Program-made: the position numbers and the translations under genes | In this document: positions 1 to 7,567 of the stretch, in pieces | How the letters are laid out: every line of letters begins with the position of its first letter | How positions within the stretch are numbered: the stretch's first letter is position 1 | Notes under the pieces: model-generated | What the model saw: the letters and a program-made list of their open reading frames with translations, nothing else | Database searches by the model: none | Told to the model about the DNA's origin: nothing | Assembly (NCBI GenBank): GCA_030624545.1 | Contig: JAUXJX010000007.1 | Span: 1 to 15,951 of the forward strand | DNA from: Bacteroidota bacterium | GTDB lineage: Bacteria > Zhuqueibacterota > JdFR-76 > DREG01 | Direction: 5' to 3' | DNA length: 15,951 nt

Positions 1-2
1 CC

Positions 3-254
3 GAAAATGCCGAGACGACTAAACACTTTACACGAACCAAGACCGTGAGTCATTTTGTATATGGACTTGTTAGTCCGGATGATGTTGGTATTGAAAAACT
101 GGTATCCGACGCAGTGAAGCAAGATGGCGGAACTCGTGCGGTTAATGTGAAAATTAAATACCAACTAACATTCATTAATGGTCTGGTGAGCGGCCTTACA
201 CTTGGAATTTATACACCTTTCACCCTTACCATTGAGGGCGATGTTGTAAAATAA
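3..254 (+). CDS. Bor/Iss-like lipoprotein, C-terminal part (5' truncated by window edge)
   Basis: The frame is open from the first bases of the window to a TAA at 252-254, and about 83 residues are visible. The C-terminal segment TFINGLVSGLTLGIYTP closely resembles the phage lambda Bor / E. coli Iss signature (FVNG, then a hydrophobic stretch, then TLGIYTP). The upstream HFVYGLV stretch matches the HFF-x-SGI segment of Bor. Bor-family proteins are small outer-membrane lipoproteins linked to serum resistance in enterobacteria; the role outside enterics is unknown. The GTG at 45 is probably not the true start, because it falls in the middle of the family's conserved region. The signal peptide and lipobox Cys would lie before the window. 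Family identity is inferred from this motif alone, but the match is distinctive. Confidence 0.6.
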   Translation, partial: ENAETTKHFTRTKTVSHFVYGLVSPDDVGIEKLVSDAVKQDGGTRAVNVKIKYQLTFINGLVSGLTLGIYTPFTLTIEGDVVK

Positions 255-270
255 TCTGTTGCACAGATTA
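252..270 (-). terminator. Hairpin between convergent genes, possible terminator
   Basis: A perfect 8-bp inverted repeat, TAATCTGT / ACAGATTA, has a TGC loop. It lies between the stop of the Bor-like gene (which is inside the stem) and the stop of the Asp-box protein gene at 295. On the minus strand the stem is followed by ATTTTACAA, a short U-rich run, so it could end the minus-strand transcript. On the plus strand no T-run follows. The stem is A/T rich and therefore weak. Confidence 0.35.
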
Positions 271-294
271 AGTTACATCAACCTTCTTCAACCT

Positions 295-3200
295 TCACCA
301 GAGTCTGACAACGGCTTTGAGTTCAGCCACATCCGTATCCAGGATCCTTTGCAGTTTGGCAAGGTGAGCGGCCAGTATTTCCTCAATGTCAGCCAGGCGT
401 TTATGTGCATCGCGGCCAGGTTTCTGGTCGGCGGTGGTTGTCATGCCATAGAGGTAGGTCAACTGCCTGACCAGCTTAGGCTTTAGCTGCGCTCCAACCT
501 TGCCTTCCCGCGTCTGAATGAGAGCTTCCTCCACAGTGGACAGCTTTTTCTTGATGGCCTCAGACTTCGTAAGGACTTCCCCGCCGCTTTGGGCATTGTT
601 GGCGATGCTGTCAATCTGGCCCCTCACCGCCCTGATTTTGGCCACCGCCATACGGCTCTCACTGATCCTGTCCCGCATCCTGATATTCAGATCGAACTGC
701 TCCTGGAGGTCCGCCAGGGTCACATTGTCTTTTGCCACACGCGGGTCGATTAGAACCTCGAAGCTGCGAGTCTCGCTCCAATCGCCGGAGGTCAATCGGA
801 CCTGGTAGGTGCCGGGCACGGCCATCGGCCCCCGGCCACCGTTCTGGCCTCGTTCCAGTGACACAGAACCTGGATAGCGCAGATCCCAGGAAAAACGCCG
901 CATGCCGGCCTTCCTCGACAGCCTCCGGCTACCCCATTTCTCTGCAAAGGATTGCCGCATCCTTTCCAGTTGGGAAATCGTTGAATCAGCACTTTGGGAT
1001 TCGCTCGAGAAGAACCGGACGAGATTCCCATTGGCATCCAGAATTTCCAGCGTTACCCCAGCCGTTGGCTCCTCGGCAAAGTTATAATAGATGATAACCC
1101 CCTGGGGCGGATACTGCGGCGCGGCGCCGTCGTCACCACCGCGCCCACCCGACCAGCGCATGCGGTACACGTCGCGAGGCTGATATAGGTATGCGTCGGA
1201 AGATGCCACCCGATCGTTAATCTGATGCAGTGGAGTGATGTCGTCTAGAATCCAAAAAGATCTGCCCATAGTTGACAACACCAAATCCTTTCTGTGCACT
1301 TTGATATCGGTGATGGGCGTGGCGGGTAGATCGAGTTGCAGCGACTGCCAATGGGCGCCGTCGTCGAAAGAAACGAACATGCCGAATTCGGTGCCCGCAT
1401 ACAGGAGACCCTCACGGTCGGGGTCTTCCCGCACCACCCGCGTCGGATGATCCGCCGGTATCCCGTTTGTGCCGTCCGTCAGCAGCATCCATGATGTCCC
1501 GTAGTTGTCGGTCCGGTAGATGTATGGCGACCAGTCATCCAGCATATATCGGTAAATTGCAACGAGCGCCCTTCCCGGCTTATGCGGGGATGGATCAATC
1601 GTCTGCACCCGTCCACCGGGAGGAAGATCCGTCGGCGTGATGTTCTGCCAGTTCTTACCGCCATCGCGAGAAATATGCAAGAGACCGTCGTTCGAGCCCG
1701 CCCAAAATACGCCCTCTTCATGAAGCGATTCCCTGAATTGATAAATGGCGCTGTAAATCTCCTCGCCGGTGATGTCGTGGGTGATGGGTCCTCCGGAATA
1801 TCCCTGCCTGGCCGGATCGTTAGCCGTGAGGTCCGGGCTGATGATTTCCCATGTCCTGCCTTCATCCGTTGTTTTATGCACATGCTGGGAGGTATGATAA
1901 ATCACACTGGGATTGTGGGGCGAGATCTCAATCGGGGAGGTGCGCTGGAAGCGGAACGGCATTTCACTCGCCTTATGCCCATAATTGAAATGCGGATAGA
2001 CCCAATATTGCATCTCCTGTCCGGTGGCGTGATTAAAGCGGCTGAAGCGGCCCTTGCAGCCGCCATAGACGATATTGGGGTCGAGGGGATGGACCGCAAT
2101 GGGGCCGGTTTCGCAGCCTGCTACCGCTCGCCAGAACTGCTTTGGCGACATTACGCGGTTTGCAACGGGTGGGATGCTCGGCACCATGATGGTGCTATTG
2201 TCCTGCTGCTCTCCGTAGACCCAGTAGGGAAACTGATTGTCCACGACCACGTGGTATAGCTCGGCGGTAGCCTGATTATATTGCTCTGACCAGGTCTTGC
2301 CGCCATCGAGACTGACGTTGACGCCACCGTCGTTTGCCTGGAAAATGAAATCAGAGTTCTCCGGATGGATCCACATAGCGTGGTTGTCGCCGTGGGGCGT
2401 ACGCATTCGAACAAAGGTAGTGCCTGCATTCACAGACTTGAAGAATCCCTCGTTGTTCACATAGACGATGTTCTCATCGTTTGGGTCGGCAGTAACGTGT
2501 GTGTAATAGAAAGGACGGAAAGTAAGACTTTTTTGCGGATTGATAAACTGAAAGCTCTGCCCCGACTCGTCAGAGCGATAAAGCCCGCCCTGGTCATCCG
2601 GTGCTTCTACCAGGGCATAAACACGGTTGGTGTTAGAAGGAGATACCGACAAGCCGATCCTTCCGATGAGATTCTCAGGCAGACCGTGCGTTAGTTTTGT
2701 CCAACTGTCACCGCCATCAATGGTCTTGTAGATTCCGCCTTCCCGGGCACCGCTGATGATCGTCCAGGGCTTCCGCTCAGCCCGCCACATGGCGGCATAG
2801 ATCTCCATAGGATTGTCCGGATTCATGGTCAGATCTACCGCGCCGGTGGTATCGGAGAGGAATAGCACCCGTTCCCAATTTTCTCCTCCATCATTAGATC
2901 GGTATACGCCTCGCTCGGGATTCGGCCCGAATGGGTGGCCCAATGCAGCCACGTAGACCAAATCTGGATCATTAGGATGAACCACAAGGGCTCCAATTTG
3001 TCCGGCTTCACGGAGACCAACGAAAGTCCAGCTTTTTCCGGCATCCGTCGATTTATATACTCCCCGCCCAGTTGACACATTGCTGCGGATGCAGGCGGAG
3101 CCGGTGCCGACGTAAATTACGTCAGGATTCGAATCTGCTACATCAATCGCACCGATAGAGCCGACAGCGATTTGGCCGTCCGAGATATTCTCGTATTTTC

Positions 3201-3486
3201 TGCCATATGTGCTGGTCTTCCAGACGCCGCCTCCGGTCGATCCGAAATATAGCACGGGGGGACTTCCGGGAACGCCGGTAACTGCGGTCACCCTTCCGCC
3301 ACGGTACGGGCCAATCATCCGGTAATCAAGCGCCTCGTAGAGGGACGGATCGTAAATATTGTTTGGATTGGTTGTTTGATCCTGGGCGTGGAGTGTCGCA
3401 ACGGCTCCAATGGCCATAATGGATAAAGCCGAGATGGGTATGAGATTGAGAACCGAGCGGATTGCGATTGAGATTAGGCTTTTCAT
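295..3486 (-). CDS. Secreted Asp-box (BNR/VPS10-like) beta-propeller protein
   Basis: This is a 1063-residue protein with an N-terminal signal peptide (basic start, hydrophobic residues about 9-32, cleavage probably after the LHA near 34), so it is exported to the periplasm, cell surface or outside. About ten Asp-box motifs (S/T-x-D-x-G-x-x-W) are visible, for example STDAGKSW (~146), SNDGGENW (~197), TIDGGDSW (~255), SLDGGKTW (~392), SRDGGKNW (~606) and SFDDGAHW (~706). They imply one or two sortilin/VPS10-type beta-propellers over residues ~50-750. A beta-sandwich-like segment follows (PGTYQVRLTSG, ~890-915), and then a helical, probably coiled-coil tail (~920-1060). The start is firm: AGGAGG lies 7 bases before the ATG. 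Proteins of this architecture are often annotated as glycosyl hydrolase or 'WD40/YVTN/BNR-like', but no sialidase-type catalytic set is evident here. Binding or scaffolding is as likely as hydrolysis, and the substrate is unknown. Confidence 0.85.
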   Translation of the reverse strand: MKSLISIAIRSVLNLIPISALSIMAIGAVATLHAQDQTTNPNNIYDPSLYEALDYRMIGPYRGGRVTAVTGVPGSPPVLYFGSTGGGVWKTSTYGRKYENISDGQIAVGSIGAIDVADSNPDVIYVGTGSACIRSNVSTGRGVYKSTDAGKSWTFVGLREAGQIGALVVHPNDPDLVYVAALGHPFGPNPERGVYRSNDGGENWERVLFLSDTTGAVDLTMNPDNPMEIYAAMWRAERKPWTIISGAREGGIYKTIDGGDSWTKLTHGLPENLIGRIGLSVSPSNTNRVYALVEAPDDQGGLYRSDESGQSFQFINPQKSLTFRPFYYTHVTADPNDENIVYVNNEGFFKSVNAGTTFVRMRTPHGDNHAMWIHPENSDFIFQANDGGVNVSLDGGKTWSEQYNQATAELYHVVVDNQFPYWVYGEQQDNSTIMVPSIPPVANRVMSPKQFWRAVAGCETGPIAVHPLDPNIVYGGCKGRFSRFNHATGQEMQYWVYPHFNYGHKASEMPFRFQRTSPIEISPHNPSVIYHTSQHVHKTTDEGRTWEIISPDLTANDPARQGYSGGPITHDITGEEIYSAIYQFRESLHEEGVFWAGSNDGLLHISRDGGKNWQNITPTDLPPGGRVQTIDPSPHKPGRALVAIYRYMLDDWSPYIYRTDNYGTSWMLLTDGTNGIPADHPTRVVREDPDREGLLYAGTEFGMFVSFDDGAHWQSLQLDLPATPITDIKVHRKDLVLSTMGRSFWILDDITPLHQINDRVASSDAYLYQPRDVYRMRWSGGRGGDDGAAPQYPPQGVIIYYNFAEEPTAGVTLEILDANGNLVRFFSSESQSADSTISQLERMRQSFAEKWGSRRLSRKAGMRRFSWDLRYPGSVSLERGQNGGRGPMAVPGTYQVRLTSGDWSETRSFEVLIDPRVAKDNVTLADLQEQFDLNIRMRDRISESRMAVAKIRAVRGQIDSIANNAQSGGEVLTKSEAIKKKLSTVEEALIQTREGKVGAQLKPKLVRQLTYLYGMTTTADQKPGRDAHKRLADIEEILAAHLAKLQRILDTDVAELKAVVRLW

Positions 3487-3572
3487 GAGATTACCTCCTC
3501 ATTGCTTGCCTTGACAAAATAATCAGTTAAGCATGAATTCAAAAGTGCTTTCTTGCTGCATAAATTTTCCAA

Positions 3573-3605
3573 TTGACAATCCGTCCATTATTGCGTACGT
3601 TATAC
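3573..3605 (+). promoter_or_regulatory. Candidate promoter/operator of the toxin-antitoxin operon
   Basis: A consensus -35 box TTGACA sits at 3573-3578. The -10 is weak: TACGTT at 3596-3601 gives 17-bp spacing, whereas the better TTATAC at 3600-3605 is 21 bp away. The palindrome CGTACG (3594-3599) overlaps the presumed -10 and could be an operator half for autorepression by the antitoxin, as in YefM/Phd systems. This is inference from position. Confidence 0.3.
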
Positions 3606-3623
3606 AAAAAGGGAGATTAAACG

Positions 3624-3878
3624 ATGAAGACAATTACCGCCACCAAGGCACGATCCAATCTCTACAAGTTGATCGATGAAGCAGAGAGTTCCCATGAGCC
3701 TATTCAGATCACTGGTAAAAGATCAAGCGCCATATTGATTTCAGAAGCGGACTGGAGAGCAATTCAAGAAACACTATATCTCGAATCCATACCCGGCATG
3801 AGAGAGTCGATTCTGGAAGGTCTAAAGACGCCTGTTGAAAATTGTTCTGAGGATCTTGAATGGAAGAATGGAAAATAG
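3624..3878 (+). CDS. Type II antitoxin, Phd/YefM family
   Basis: This 84-residue protein has the Phd/YefM N-terminal DNA-binding fold signature: it begins MKTITATKARSNLYKLIDE and continues with PIQITGKRSSAILISEADW at ~26-44. The remaining C-terminal half is the part that in this family wraps and neutralises the toxin. GGGAG lies just upstream of the ATG. The last 19 bases overlap the next gene, a YoeB-like toxin, which is the classic antitoxin-first layout implying translational coupling. The protein is expected to bind its own promoter as a complex with the toxin. Size is normal for the family (about 80-90 residues). Confidence 0.9.
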   Translation: MKTITATKARSNLYKLIDEAESSHEPIQITGKRSSAILISEADWRAIQETLYLESIPGMRESILEGLKTPVENCSEDLEWKNGK

Positions 3879-4126
3879 TCTTCACAAAAAAGGCGCAAAA
3901 AGATGCGAAGAAAATAGCTGCAGCGGGATTGCGCTCCAGAGCGGAGGAACTCTTAAACATCTTGAAAGAAAATCCTTTTCAAAAAATACCTCCCTATGAA
4001 AAATTGGTTGGCGATCTTTCTGGTGCGTATTCACGCCGCATCAACATAAAGCACAGACTGGTATATCAAGTTCTTGAAGAGTTACATGTTGTTAAAGTGA
4101 TAAGAATGTGGACGCATTACGAATAA
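3860..4126 (+). CDS. Type II toxin, Txe/YoeB-family mRNA interferase
   Basis: This 88-residue protein has the RelE-fold YoeB/Txe pattern: NPF at ~38-40, YEKL at 46-49, LSGAYSRRI at 53-61, KHRLVYQV at 64-71, and a C-terminal THYE. Glu47, Arg66, His86 and Tyr87 match the positions of the YoeB catalytic residues (E. coli Glu46, Arg65, His83, Tyr84), so the enzyme appears intact. YoeB toxins cleave mRNA at the ribosomal A site. The gene starts inside the 3' end of the antitoxin gene. It is convergent with the oxidoreductase gene that ends at 4188. I see no mobile-element ends around the pair. Confidence 0.9.
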   Translation: MEEWKIVFTKKAQKDAKKIAAAGLRSRAEELLNILKENPFQKIPPYEKLVGDLSGAYSRRINIKHRLVYQVLEELHVVKVIRMWTHYE

Positions 4127-4187
4127 ACATTTCTTGAGAAGCAGAGGCATTACATTAATAGCATCCCAATAGTGCATCCCGAACAAT

Positions 4188-5780
4188 TCATTTCTCCCTT
4201 TTCACATCCTTCAACATCTCCCTCGCTGCATTGAATCCCGGCGCACCTGTTACACCACCTCCGGGGTGGGTTCCGGCGCCGCACAAATAGAGATTCTTGA
4301 TCGGCGTTCGATACCGGCCATAGCCGGGCACCGGCCGCATGAACAGCAATTGATCCAGTCCCATCTGGCCGTGAAAGATACTGCCCTCAGTAAGACCATA
4401 TTCCCTTTCCCAATCAAGAGGAGTGATCATTTGCTTGTGCTGAATGGTCCCTTTCAGGTTTGGTGAGAAGTCGCAAAGGGCCTCGACAATTCTGTCGCTC
4501 AGTTCCTCGCGGCATTCATCCCAATTCCGAGATTTCAGGTTGTAGGGCGCATATTGCATGCTGATCGACATAATGTGTTTCCCCTCAGGCGCCAATGAAG
4601 AATCGAGAGCCGTGGGAATGACAATATCCAAAATGGGGTTTTGTGAGTATTTGCCATACTTGGCATCGTCGTAAGCCCTTTCCAAATACTCCAGGCTTGG
4701 GCTGATCAGCATGTGTCCGTCGAGACACTCAGGCTTATTTTCTAGTCCCTTCATGCGTGGCAGCTCGTTGAGAGCAAGATTGAGTTTGGCCGTCGATCCG
4801 CGAAAGCGAACGTTTCTAACTTTCCGCACAAACTGTGGGCCGAGATTGGGCGCCCCGACTAATCCAATCAAGGTTCGATAGGGATCTAGATTGGAGATCA
4901 CCCGCTTGGTTCGTATCTCATCTCCGTTTGACAGAACCACTCCCACGGCAGCCCCATCCTCCAGAATCACTTTTTCGACCTCCGTTTCAGTGCGAAATTC
5001 TGCGCCCTGGGATTGGGCAGATTTACACAGCGCCGCTGACAATTCGCCAATTCCTCCGCGAACAAACTTGCTCGATCTAAAGCCTCCAATTGGCGATCCG
5101 AGATAGTGATATAACATCATAAAGGCTGTGCCTGACGCGTAGGGACCCTGCATGCTTCCGGTGATTCCCGCAGCCCCCAACATCCCCTTCAGCGCATCGC
5201 TCTCGAACCACTCATCGAGGAACTCGCTTGCGGTCATGGGCAGAACGCGCATAAACTCCATCATGTCTCGTTTTCCCAATCGCTTCAGCTGAAGCGCAGT
5301 TTTCAGCCAGGGCAGCATTTCCGCGAACGATGTCTGCGTAATCTCGGGAGGCGTGAGAACTACAATTTGATTTAGGACCTTGGTAAGGGTAGTGACTTTT
5401 TTGATGAATGCGGGAAACTTCTCGGCATCCCTTTTTGAAAACCTGGCGATTTCCACAACACTTTTTTCGACGTTGTGCCAGAGGGTTAGGTGACGCCCAT
5501 CCGGCTGAAGTGAAACGGCGGCCACCGTACTTTCAACAAACTGCAATCCGTGTTTTTCCAGATCAAGCGCCTCTGCCACTTCGGGCCGGAACAATCCGGC
5601 ATCGTTGGCGCCGGTGTTTACCCGAAAGCCGGGCCAGATCTCTTCGGTTGCCGCAGCCCCTCCCAAAACATTGCGCCGCTCAAGGACCAGAACTTTCTGT
5701 CCTGCCTTTGCGAGTAAAGCAGCGGCTACCAGGCCGTTATGGCCGCCGCCGATGATGATGGTGTCGTAGGAATTGGTCAT
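4188..5780 (-). CDS. FAD-dependent oxidoreductase, phytoene dehydrogenase/PYROXD2-like (COG1233)
   Basis: This 530-residue flavoprotein has an N-terminal dinucleotide-binding motif, IIIGGGHNGLVAA (GxGxxG form at 11-16). An acidic strand end (LERR, ~33-36) and LGGAA (~39-43) follow, as in CrtI-type amine-oxidase-fold enzymes. The C-terminal FAD motif is LCGAGTHPGGGVTGAPG (~500-516). Length is normal for the family (about 500-540). Despite the 'phytoene' name, there are no carotenoid genes (crtB, crtE) nearby, so carotenoid synthesis is unlikely. Upstream on the same strand are a paralogue and a GcvT-like gene, which suggests oxidation of an amine or a related one-carbon donor; this is inference. 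No clear Shine-Dalgarno precedes the ATG, and an inverted-repeat element lies in the 145-bp gap before it. Confidence 0.85.
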   Translation of the reverse strand: MTNSYDTIIIGGGHNGLVAAALLAKAGQKVLVLERRNVLGGAAATEEIWPGFRVNTGANDAGLFRPEVAEALDLEKHGLQFVESTVAAVSLQPDGRHLTLWHNVEKSVVEIARFSKRDAEKFPAFIKKVTTLTKVLNQIVVLTPPEITQTSFAEMLPWLKTALQLKRLGKRDMMEFMRVLPMTASEFLDEWFESDALKGMLGAAGITGSMQGPYASGTAFMMLYHYLGSPIGGFRSSKFVRGGIGELSAALCKSAQSQGAEFRTETEVEKVILEDGAAVGVVLSNGDEIRTKRVISNLDPYRTLIGLVGAPNLGPQFVRKVRNVRFRGSTAKLNLALNELPRMKGLENKPECLDGHMLISPSLEYLERAYDDAKYGKYSQNPILDIVIPTALDSSLAPEGKHIMSISMQYAPYNLKSRNWDECREELSDRIVEALCDFSPNLKGTIQHKQMITPLDWEREYGLTEGSIFHGQMGLDQLLFMRPVPGYGRYRTPIKNLYLCGAGTHPGGGVTGAPGFNAAREMLKDVKREK

Positions 5781-5809
5781 AAGAGTTTGATCAGAAAAAT
5801 CTATGGCAC

Positions 5810-5863
5810 GTCCACCCTTCGACAGAGTCTGTCCTGAACGGAAGTGAAGGGCTCAGGATGGAC
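5810..5863. repeat. Intergenic inverted-repeat element (copy 1)
   Basis: This imperfect palindrome begins GTCCACCC and ends GGATGGAC. Nested stems are GTCCA/TGGAC (outer), CCCTTC (5815-5820)/GAAGGG (5846-5851) and the perfect 13-base GACAGAGTCTGTC (5821-5833). The sequence is of the dispersed 'TTCGAC...CTGAAC' type often found scattered in intergenic DNA of environmental genomes. It lies between the two flavoprotein genes. Confidence 0.6.
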
Positions 5864-5894
5864 TTATTCTCATAGAAATAAGAAAAATCAAGAG

Positions 5895-5924
5895 GTCCAC
5901 CCTGAGCGGAGTCGAAGGGGTCCA
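5895..5924. repeat. Intergenic repeat element (copy 2, reverse orientation)
   Basis: GTCCACCCTGAGC followed by GGAGTCGAAGGGGTCC is a reverse-orientation relative of the TCGACTCCGCTC core seen at 7530-7541. It ends right next to the TAG stop (5926-5928) of the upstream flavoprotein gene. A short stem, CTTATT/AATAAG (5863-5868/5877-5882), sits between copies 1 and 2. Confidence 0.5.
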
Positions 5925-5925
5925 T

Positions 5926-7506
5926 CTACTTCATATCCTTCAGTATCTCCATGGCCGCCAATTTGCCAGGCGCGCCGGTAATGCCGCCGCCGGGATGGGT
6001 AGCCGAACCGCACTGATAATAATTCTTAATCGGCGTCCTATACTTTGCCAGGCCCGGCACCGGACGCAGGAAGAAAAGCTGAGAAACGGACAGCTCCCCC
6101 TGGAAAATATTGCCCTGGGAAAGCGCCACCATTTGTTCGATATCCCACGGTGTAACCACCTGGCGGTGAAGTATTTAGTCTTTTAGTTTTGGCATATACT
6201 GGGATAGCGTATTGACGACTGCATCGCCAAGGGCCTCCCTTTTCTCTTCCCAGGAGCCTTCCCGCAGATGGTATGGTGCATATTGAACAAAGCAAGACAT
6301 GACGTGCTTGCCCGGCGGCGCCATGTCAGGATCGATCATGGAGGGTATGATCGTATCGACGTAGGGCTGCCGGGAGAAGTTGCCGTATTTGGCGTCGTCG
6401 TAGGCGCGTTCCAGGTAATCCACACTCGGGCTGATCGATACGGCGCCGCGGAGATGGGGACCAACCCCTGGCATACAGGACAATTCGGGCAGCCCATCCA
6501 AAGCAAGGTTTACTTTTGCAGATGACCCACGAATGTTGAACCTTCGGACAGAATCAAGCAAATCGTCCGCCAGATGCGATTGGGCAATCAAATTGAGAAA
6601 AGTCTGTTTCGGATCGAGGCTTGAAACGACCACGTCAGCGCTGAATTCGTCGCCATTTTTCAGTGCGACGCCCTTCACAGCGCCGTTATTTATCATAACC
6701 TCGGCCACTTCGGCATCGGTTTGAGTCTCCACGCCAAGAGCCCGCGCGGAATTGGCAATCGCATCGGCAATTCCTCCTGTGCCGCCTTTGGCAAATCCCC
6801 AGGCGCGAAAATTGCCGTCGATTTCGCCCATGTAGTGATGCAGCAGCACATAGGCCGTTCCCGGTGACCGGGGCCCAAGAAAGGTGCCGATGATACCGCT
6901 GGCGGACAGAGTTGCGATGAGTGGGTCGGTCTCAAACCACTGCTCCAAGAAATCAGCCGCGCTCATCGTCATCAACTTAACCAGGGTGCAAAGCTTCTCC
7001 TCACCCAAATTGAGAAAATGTTTGCCCAACCGAATTAGGCCCTTGAGATCCGCCGGGTTCAAACTCGTTGGATCCGGTGGCACAATGTCCAACACATATT
7101 TTACAGCCTTTGCCATAAAATACATGGTGCGGCCGTAATCGTCATAGGCCTCAGCGTCACGCCGTGAATGGCGGGCGATGTCCCGCATGGTGCGAAAATG
7201 GTCGGCGTCCCGGTAGATGTAATCCCCATTGAGCAGCGGGGTCAAAGTGCTCTCAAGAGGAAGGATGGTCAAACCGTGTTCCGGAAGTCTTAATTCCCGG
7301 ATAATGTCCGGGCGCATTAGACTGACGACATAAGAAAAGACACAGTATTTGAAGCCCGGGTAGATCTCCTCCGTGACGGTGGCACCTCCGACTAGATGCC
7401 GTTTCTCCAAAACCAGGACTTTCTTACCGGCGCGGGCTAGATAGGCGGCGTTGACCAGACCATTATGGCCGGCTCCGATGATGATGGCGTCGTATTTTTT
7501 GGGCAT
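5926..7506 (-). pseudogene. Second COG1233 FAD-dependent oxidoreductase, interrupted by one in-frame TAA
   Basis: This is a paralogue of the gene at 4188-5780. The N-terminus has IIIGAGHNGLVNAA (11-16 GxGxxG) and VGGATVTEEIYPG, and there is a shared YLERAYDDAKYG motif. The reading frame stops at a TAA (6175-6177) after 443 codons, at MPKLKD. The same frame then continues without a shift as ILHRQVVTP to a TAG at 5926. It includes the family's C-terminal FAD motif QCGSATHPGGGITGAPG. Read through, it would be about 526 residues, against 530 for the paralogue, and NLKGTIQHKQMITP aligns across the stop with no gap. Loss of the last 82 residues would remove part of the FAD site. It is therefore probably a recent nonsense mutation or a base-call error; readthrough is less likely because TAA ends other genes here. 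The gene lies in line with the GcvT-like gene upstream. No clear ribosome binding site is seen. Confidence 0.8.
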
Positions 7507-7520
7507 ACTATTGATAGGGG

Positions 7521-7550
7521 GTCCACATTTCGACTCCGCTCAATGTGGAC
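7521..7550. repeat. Intergenic palindrome with TCGACTCCGCTC loop (copy 3)
   Basis: A perfect 9-bp stem, GTCCACATT / AATGTGGAC, encloses a 12-base loop TCGACTCCGCTC. It lies in the 61-bp gap between the GcvT-like gene and the second flavoprotein gene. No T-run follows on either strand, so it is a poor terminator candidate; a REP-like or small dispersed element, or an mRNA processing hairpin, fits better. Confidence 0.7.
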
Positions 7551-7567
7551 ATCTTATAACTAGCTTT

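Noticed and set aside
1582..2259. 225-codon open frame on the plus strand
   Set aside because: It lies wholly inside the well-supported Asp-box gene on the other strand, and its translation shows no domain or plausible start signal.
4188..7506. Carotenoid biosynthesis cluster
   Set aside because: The two enzymes resemble CrtI only at superfamily level; no phytoene synthase, GGPP synthase or cyclase gene is nearby.
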